A program made the translations under genes and the position numbers. Positions 14,902 through 18,997 of a stretch of 18,997 nt of DNA are shown piece by piece (position 1 is the first letter of the stretch; each line of letters opens with the position of its first letter). Source of the DNA: UBA6544 sp049601975 (GTDB lineage: Bacteria; Pseudomonadota; Alphaproteobacteria; UBA8366); assembly GCA_049601975.1 (NCBI GenBank), contig JBMYRC010000076.1, positions 1-18,997 on the forward strand, in the 5' to 3' direction. The notes beneath the pieces were generated by a model that did no database searches, was not told where the DNA came from, and saw only the letters and a list, made by a program, of their open reading frames with translations.

Positions 14902-15555
14902 TTAACTCCATCGTACCTCGTCGTCTGTGTCCTCGGCGGTTAGCAGTGTCGTCGTATAGACATTCGTCCAAACACACAGGTCATAGCGTCGGCTGAGCGT
15001 CTTACGTACTTCAGCCTCCGCCGAGTCTGCCGGAATTTTTGAGCGCTCCCACATCGCGAGATCAGGCCGTCGCGTCATCAGCAAAGTGCGGATCGCGCCG
15101 TCGTCGCTGCCTTCGACCCGCCAGAGGCCAATCACTTGGGAATCGTAGCGGCTCTCAAAGCTGGGCCAGGCAGCTTCGCAGAGGTCCAGGAATTCGGCGA
15201 AGTTCTCGGACGGAGTCTCGAACCAGCGGAAGGCGTAGTTGCCCTGGCGCGTGGGTGGCGCCGATGTCTCCGGCCGCAGGGTCGGGGTCATCAGCTCGAG
15301 CTCGACCGTCTCCACGCTTGTCATCTCGTCGTGCAGCAGATCGCCCATTCGGATCGCCGTGTCGGTGTCCGGCCAGAGGGTCACGGCGGTAATGGTGTCG
15401 CGGGGCAGGCCGATCTGACTGCGCCAAAGACCGTAGAGCGAGCCGCCCGTCGTGGTGATCCGGGCCGCGCCGGCACCGGTGATCTCTTCGGCGACGGCAC
15501 TCCATTCACGCGGTTTGCAGGCGATGCGGTGATGAACGTAAATGCCGTCGCTCAT
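14902..15555 (-). CDS. NIPSNAP-like alpha/beta-barrel protein of unknown function
   Basis: A 217-residue protein that seems to consist of two halves of ferredoxin-like (dimeric alpha/beta-barrel) type. The second half, with YAFRWFETPSENFAEFLDLCEAAWPSFE near 107-134 followed by VIGLWRVEG and LLMTRRPDLAMWERS, resembles NIPSNAP-family proteins. No catalytic motif can be named. The ATG overlaps the stop of the TauD-like gene (ATGA), indicating tight coupling and a probable shared pathway. It has no signal peptide or membrane segment. Antibiotic-monooxygenase-like or purely structural roles are alternatives; the family call is tentative, while the gene itself is well supported by length and coupling. 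Confidence 0.7.
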   Translation of the reverse strand: MSDGIYVHHRIACKPREWSAVAEEITGAGAARITTTGGSLYGLWRSQIGLPRDTITAVTLWPDTDTAIRMGDLLHDEMTSVETVELELMTPTLRPETSAPPTRQGNYAFRWFETPSENFAEFLDLCEAAWPSFESRYDSQVIGLWRVEGSDDGAIRTLLMTRRPDLAMWERSKIPADSAEAEVRKTLSRRYDLCVWTNVYTTTLLTAEDTDDEVRWS

Positions 15556-16400
15556 GTGGGCGCTTCAGTTGCGGCGAAGGTGGTGCGGTGCATCAGGCGG
15601 CGGTTCGGCAAGGCGTAATCTTGGATCGCCATGTGCTGCACGGTGCAATTATCCCAAATCAACAGGTCGCCGGGCTGCCATTGATGGCGGTAGACGAACG
15701 CCGGTCGCACGATGTGCTCGGCCAATGCCGCAATCAGTTGATCCGCTTCGTCCTCGTCCATTTCGTCGATTCCGGTGCAGTCGTCGCGCATGACATAGAG
15801 GCACTTGCGACCCGTCAGCGGGTGGGTGCGGACGATAGGGTGAGTGACCGGGGGGGAGGCGTCGATCTGCGCCTGTTTGATCGGGCTGAGACGCTTGCGT
15901 CCAGCAAAATCGAAATTCGCGCGCACGCCATCTAGCCGCTGCTTCATCGCTTTCGGCAACGCGTCGTAGGCTGCGTGTGTCGCGGCGAAACAAGTATCGC
16001 CGAGCGCCAACCCATCTTTCGCCGGTACTTCATGAGCATAGAGAATGGTACCGCGCGGCGGCTTCGCGGTGTAGCACATGTCACTGTGCCATTTGTCACC
16101 AGCACCTTTCACACCAATCTCGCGCCCGCCTTGTTCCACATTGGAGATTAGGACGATGCCAGGATGTCCTTCCAGGCCGTGGGTTTCCCCGAAGGTGTTC
16201 GGCTCCAGCGCACCGAAGCGGAGCGTCAGTGCCATGTGCTGTTCGGGTGAGAGGGATTGGCCGCGAAAGAAGATCACGCCGTGCTCGCCAAGCGCCCGGT
16301 TGAGCGTCTGATAGGCATTATCATCGAGCGTATTCGTGAGGTCAACGCCGCGAATTTCAGCGCCCGCGGCCGCTCCAGTCGGGATAATGTCGGGTGTCAT
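15552..16400 (-). CDS. TauD/TfdA-family Fe(II)/2-oxoglutarate dioxygenase
   Basis: A 282-residue oxygenase of the TauD/TfdA family, whose members hydroxylate taurine, 2,4-D, carnitine precursors and many other small acids using 2-oxoglutarate and O2. The iron ligands are H105-S-D107 (WHSDMCY) and H256 (NCTVQHMAI). RRLMHRTTF at 267-275 carries the 2-oxoglutarate-binding arginine. HPIVRTHPLTGRKCLYV near 187-203 and WQPGDLLIWDN at 251-261 are the other family blocks. All needed residues are present. The ATG has AAGG about 9 bases upstream. It heads a minus-strand pair with the NIPSNAP-like gene and diverges from a secreted cyclase-family protein across 177 bases. Substrate is not predictable by eye. 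Confidence 0.9.
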   Translation of the reverse strand: MTPDIIPTGAAAGAEIRGVDLTNTLDDNAYQTLNRALGEHGVIFFRGQSLSPEQHMALTLRFGALEPNTFGETHGLEGHPGIVLISNVEQGGREIGVKGAGDKWHSDMCYTAKPPRGTILYAHEVPAKDGLALGDTCFAATHAAYDALPKAMKQRLDGVRANFDFAGRKRLSPIKQAQIDASPPVTHPIVRTHPLTGRKCLYVMRDDCTGIDEMDEDEADQLIAALAEHIVRPAFVYRHQWQPGDLLIWDNCTVQHMAIQDYALPNRRLMHRTTFAATEAPT

Positions 16401-16577
16401 GGCTCTGCCTTCGCGAGTTGGGAATGCATGTATTTACATAGCGAACCGGTCCCATGTGTCCAACTGCACGACGCAATCGCCTCTCGACCGATGCGTGCAT
16501 TAGGTTATGATCTTCCCGTGCCTTTTAACAGGCTGCGATCGGTGACGGTCGACAAAATTGGATCGGGAGGAATTTCC
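16401..16577. promoter_or_regulatory. Divergent promoter region with palindrome ATGTAttTACAT
   Basis: This 177-base spacer separates the TauD-like gene from the cyclase-family gene. A 5-2-5 inverted repeat ATGTA-TT-TACAT lies at 16428-16439, about 30 bases upstream of the TauD start; its form resembles operators of FCD-type GntR regulators, which is family knowledge only. TTATGAT (16505-16511) is a possible -10 for the rightward gene. GGGAGGA (16565-16571) is its ribosome site. Confidence 0.5.
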
Positions 16578-17540
16578 ATGAAAAATCTAGCGAGATTTGC
16601 GGCACCCTTACTGCTGGCGGGCGGCCTTGCGGTGGCGGCGGGACCGGCCTTGGCGGAGGCGTGCAAGCCCTCGAAATGGGGTAAGGATGACCAGATCGGC
16701 GCGGCCAATCACGTAACCCCGAAGCAGGTGTTGATGGCGACGAAGCTGGTGAAAAAGGGCGAAAGTCATGCCCTCGGTATTGTCGTCGACCCGAAGATGC
16801 CGGCCTTCCCGCCGCGCTCCACGTCATTGCAAGTGGTGACGCCAGGACAACACAACGGGCGTGACATGACTCAAGATTTTGGCTGGCCCATCGTCTACAA
16901 CGATGATCTGGCGCAATTGTGGTTCGGTACCGGCCCACAGATTGACGGGCTCGGCCATCTGGGTGAGGGCGGCGAGTATTACAATTGCAACAAAGCGGTC
17001 GACTTCGTCCACATCACCGGATTGAAGAAATTGGGTGTCGATCAAATTCCGCCGATGATCGGACGCGGCGTAATGATCGACATAGCGAAGCATTTCGGCG
17101 TCGCGGTAATGAAGGCCGGTCAAGTCATCGGCTCGAAGGACATCAAGGCGGCGGCCAAGGCGCAAGGCGTGACGATCCGCAAAGGCGACGTAGTGCTGCT
17201 ACACACCGGTTGGACCGACGGTATGCTCGCCTCCGATCCAAAGGCTTGGGTCTCTGGCGAGCCGGGTCTCAACAACGAAGCGTCGGCCTATCTCGGCGAT
17301 CTCGACGTGATGGCCGTCGGTGCGGATACCTGGGGCCTCGAAGCGGTGCCGCCCGCGAAGGGCGACAAGGTTTTCTACGGCCATGTGGAGCTCCTGAAGA
17401 AGCGCGGCATCTATATTCTGGAGACGATGAACACTGGCCGTCTCGCCAAGGAAGGCGTGCATGAATTCATGTTCGTTTTGGGCCAGGCGCGGGTGAAGGG
17501 CACGGTGCAGATGATCATCAATCCTGTCGCCATGTGGTAG
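16578..17540 (+). CDS. Exported cyclase-family (kynurenine formamidase-like) protein
   Basis: A 320-residue cyclase-family hydrolase with a clear signal peptide (residues 1-26, cleavage after ALA), so it should be periplasmic. The family metal motif is normally HxGTHxDxPxH; here the region reads GTGPQIDGLGH (117-127), keeping D123 and H127 but lacking the first two histidines. GDVVLLHTGW near 203-212 is the second family block. Known members hydrolyse N-formylkynurenine or related amides and lactones. The ATG at 16578 is chosen because GGGAGGA lies 7 bases upstream and a signal peptide begins exactly there; a frame open from 16257 is only upstream extension across the divergent TauD gene. Two hairpins follow the stop. 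Reaction unknown. Confidence 0.85.
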   Translation: MKNLARFAAPLLLAGGLAVAAGPALAEACKPSKWGKDDQIGAANHVTPKQVLMATKLVKKGESHALGIVVDPKMPAFPPRSTSLQVVTPGQHNGRDMTQDFGWPIVYNDDLAQLWFGTGPQIDGLGHLGEGGEYYNCNKAVDFVHITGLKKLGVDQIPPMIGRGVMIDIAKHFGVAVMKAGQVIGSKDIKAAAKAQGVTIRKGDVVLLHTGWTDGMLASDPKAWVSGEPGLNNEASAYLGDLDVMAVGADTWGLEAVPPAKGDKVFYGHVELLKKRGIYILETMNTGRLAKEGVHEFMFVLGQARVKGTVQMIINPVAMW

Positions 17541-17542
17541 TC

Positions 17543-17557
17543 ACCCGTCACACGGGT
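17543..17557 (+). repeat. Small hairpin after the cyclase gene
   Basis: ACCCGT (17543-17548) pairs with ACGGGT (17552-17557) around CAC, two bases after the stop codon. It precedes the larger terminator and may protect the mRNA end or be part of the same termination region. Confidence 0.4.
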
Positions 17558-17565
17558 TAATTTCT

Positions 17566-17589
17566 GGGGGAGCGTTTCGACGCTCCCCC
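17566..17589 (+). terminator. Strong intrinsic-type terminator with TTCG loop
   Basis: A perfect 10-bp stem, GGGGGAGCGT (17566-17575) with ACGCTCCCCC (17580-17589), closes a TTCG tetraloop. It is followed by a short T-containing stretch (GTTTCGT). The downstream amidohydrolase starts only 37 bases later, so that gene depends on read-through or on a promoter within or before the hairpin. Confidence 0.75.
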
Positions 17590-17626
17590 GTTTCGTGAGA
17601 AAGACACCTACAACAAGGACCACCCC

Positions 17627-18631
17627 ATGATCGTCGACACCCACGCCCATTACGCCCCGCAAAGCATGCTGGACGCACTTGCCTCTGGCGCCGCCTCATT
17701 TCCCAATGTCGAGCTGATGCATGACGGTGATACCTACAAGCTGGGTTTCGCGGGTGGTGCGCTGACACGCCCGGTGAACCCAAAACTGCGCCGCGCCGAG
17801 CCACGCCAAGAGTGGATGGCGGCGCAGGGCATCGACGCGCAGGTCAACGGCGGCTGGCTGGACAGTTTCGGCTATGAGCTACCGGTCGAGGAAGGTCTCG
17901 CCTGGAGCCGTTTCCTGAACGAACACCTGATAGAAGGAGCGCGGGCGGCTGGTAATCTTACCCCCTTGGCGAGCGTCCCCCTGCAGGACGGCGAGAACGC
18001 GGCGCGCTTGCTGGAGGAATTGATGGATGCGGGGCTCACCGGCGTGATGATCGGGACCCAGCCCTTCGGTGACAGCGGCGTCCTCGACGATCCGGGCCTC
18101 GATCCGTTCTGGTCGGTGGCCTCGGCCCGCGGAGCGGTGGTGTTTATCCATCCGATGTATGGTTGCGGTGATATCCGGCTCAACGATTACGACATGATCA
18201 ACGCGGTTGGGCGCGGCCTCGATACGACGACGGCGGTGGCGCGAATGCTGTTCGCCGGACACTTCACGAAATATCCCGGCATGTCTGTGGTGCTGCCCCA
18301 TGGCGGCGGTGCGCTGCCCTGGATGTTGGGGCGATTGATGCGCAACGTGGAAATCCATCCCGGCCAATACGCCGATCCGATGGAAGGCTTCCGGCGGATT
18401 TATTTCGACACCGTGGTTTTCGATCCGGACGCACTCAACTTTCTGATTGCCAAGGCGGGCGCGGATAAGGTCATGCTAGGCTCCGACTACCCGTTCCCGA
18501 TCGGCGATCACACACCGTGCGATATTGTCGGCAAGGCAGGGTTGAGCGAGATCGACACCACGGCGATTCTCGGCGGTACCGCGGCCAAGCTTTTCCGGCT
18601 CGACGGCTTCTGCGGGGGCGCCCGTGGTTAA
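17627..18631 (+). CDS. Amidohydrolase family 2 protein (ACMSD-like decarboxylase/hydrolase)
   Basis: A 334-residue TIM-barrel amidohydrolase of the group that includes aminocarboxymuconate semialdehyde decarboxylase (ACMSD) and other nonoxidative decarboxylases. The metal ligands appear as H6-x-H8 (DTHAHYA), H175 (VFIHPMYG), H225 (LPHGGGALPWMLGRL) and D287 (LGSDYPFPIGD). All five are in place, so an active metalloenzyme is expected. The HGGGALPWMLGR and GSDYPFP blocks are typical of the ACMSD branch. It starts 37 bases after a strong terminator, with AAGGA about 9 bases before the ATG, and its end overlaps the next gene. Substrate is probably an aromatic or muconate-type acid, but this is inferred from the family. 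Confidence 0.87.
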   Translation: MIVDTHAHYAPQSMLDALASGAASFPNVELMHDGDTYKLGFAGGALTRPVNPKLRRAEPRQEWMAAQGIDAQVNGGWLDSFGYELPVEEGLAWSRFLNEHLIEGARAAGNLTPLASVPLQDGENAARLLEELMDAGLTGVMIGTQPFGDSGVLDDPGLDPFWSVASARGAVVFIHPMYGCGDIRLNDYDMINAVGRGLDTTTAVARMLFAGHFTKYPGMSVVLPHGGGALPWMLGRLMRNVEIHPGQYADPMEGFRRIYFDTVVFDPDALNFLIAKAGADKVMLGSDYPFPIGDHTPCDIVGKAGLSEIDTTAILGGTAAKLFRLDGFCGGARG

Positions 18632-18997
18632 GCGCACGGGGGATAAGTTCACAAACGAAAAACTCCAAGCGGCACTGGCGCGCTATCCGCGCATGGCGAT
18701 GGCGCATCTGCCGACGAAGATAGAGTGGATGGGTAATCTCGGCGCGGAACTGGGGATCGATCTCTGGGTCAAGCGCGACGATTGCACCGGCATCGGCTTC
18801 GGCGGCAACAAGGTGCGCCAGCTCGAGTACTATTTCGGGGCGGCACAGGTCGTGGCGGCGGATACGGTTCTGATGACGGGCGCCATTCAATCCAACTTCA
18901 CCCGCACGGCGGCGGCGATGGCGCGCCGCCTCGGCCTGGATATCCATATCCAAATGGAGGAGCGGGTGCCGGGCGTCTCCCAACTCTACCGTGACAA
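18624..18997 (+). CDS. D-cysteine desulfhydrase/ACC deaminase-family PLP enzyme (5' part only)
   Basis: The frame is open to the right edge (124 codons seen). ARYPRMAMAHLPTKIEWM, WVKRDDCTGIGFGGNKVRQLEYY and TGAIQSNFTRTAAAMARRLGL match the N-terminal half of the D-cysteine desulfhydrase/1-aminocyclopropane-1-carboxylate deaminase family, with the Lys of GGNKVRQ as the expected PLP lysine. The start is probably GTG at 18624, overlapping the amidohydrolase stop by 8 bases. The next in-frame ATG (18693) would cut into the conserved ARYPR block. The amino-acid substrate cannot be told from this part. Confidence 0.8.
   Translation, partial: MVKRTGDKFTNEKLQAALARYPRMAMAHLPTKIEWMGNLGAELGIDLWVKRDDCTGIGFGGNKVRQLEYYFGAAQVVAADTVLMTGAIQSNFTRTAAAMARRLGLDIHIQMEERVPGVSQLYRD

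Noticed and set aside
16257..16577. Upstream extension of the cyclase-family gene
   Set aside because: It would overlap the TauD-like gene and put 107 residues before a clean signal peptide that has its own strong ribosome site at 16565-16571.
1..18997. CRISPR array, tRNA, rRNA, IS element or prophage
   Set aside because: No regularly spaced repeats, cloverleaf-like sequence, transposase or phage genes were seen on either strand.

Overview
The window looks like chromosomal DNA from an alphaproteobacterium, probably Rhodospirillales-like. This is inferred from moderate-to-high GC, hopanoid genes of the HpnB/HpnC type, dense gene packing with 4-bp stop/start overlaps, and a mix of catabolic families common in marine and soil Alphaproteobacteria. 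No rRNA, tRNA, phage, IS or CRISPR feature was seen. No intergenic stretch exceeds 300 bases.

Left part (220-3107, minus strand): a small hopanoid-lipid group. hpnC (squalene-type synthase) is transcribed first, then a PhyH-family Fe(II)/2-oxoglutarate oxygenase, then hpnB (membrane glycosyltransferase). hpnD, hpnE, shc and the other hopanoid genes are not in the window.

3191-7232: an aromatic-oxygenase module. A BphA4-type FAD ferredoxin reductase (minus) diverges from a Rieske dioxygenase large subunit and its small subunit, which are coupled by a TTGA overlap. A secreted metallo-beta-lactamase-fold hydrolase follows; it lacks one canonical metal ligand. No ferredoxin gene is present.

7272-13652: the most distinctive part, a divergent cluster around a 67-bp intergenic region. 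Leftward, two tandem Asp/Glu-racemase-superfamily paralogues, an MmgE/PrpD protein and an aspartate-dehydrogenase-like protein form a tightly coupled operon with two GTGA overlaps. Rightward, a second MmgE/PrpD protein is followed by a PrpF-type isomerase. These families act on di- and tricarboxylates or amino-dicarboxylates, so an undescribed dicarboxylate or amino-dicarboxylate pathway is a reasonable inference. The substrate cannot be read from the sequence.

13695-18997: a zinc alcohol dehydrogenase, then a TauD-family oxygenase coupled to a NIPSNAP-like protein (both minus). Divergent to these are a secreted cyclase-family protein, an ACMSD-like amidohydrolase and the start of a D-cysteine desulfhydrase/ACC-deaminase-type PLP enzyme. 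Two clear hairpin terminators lie at 13656-13684 and 17566-17589. No transporter and no transcription factor is encoded anywhere in the window, so regulators and uptake systems must lie elsewhere.
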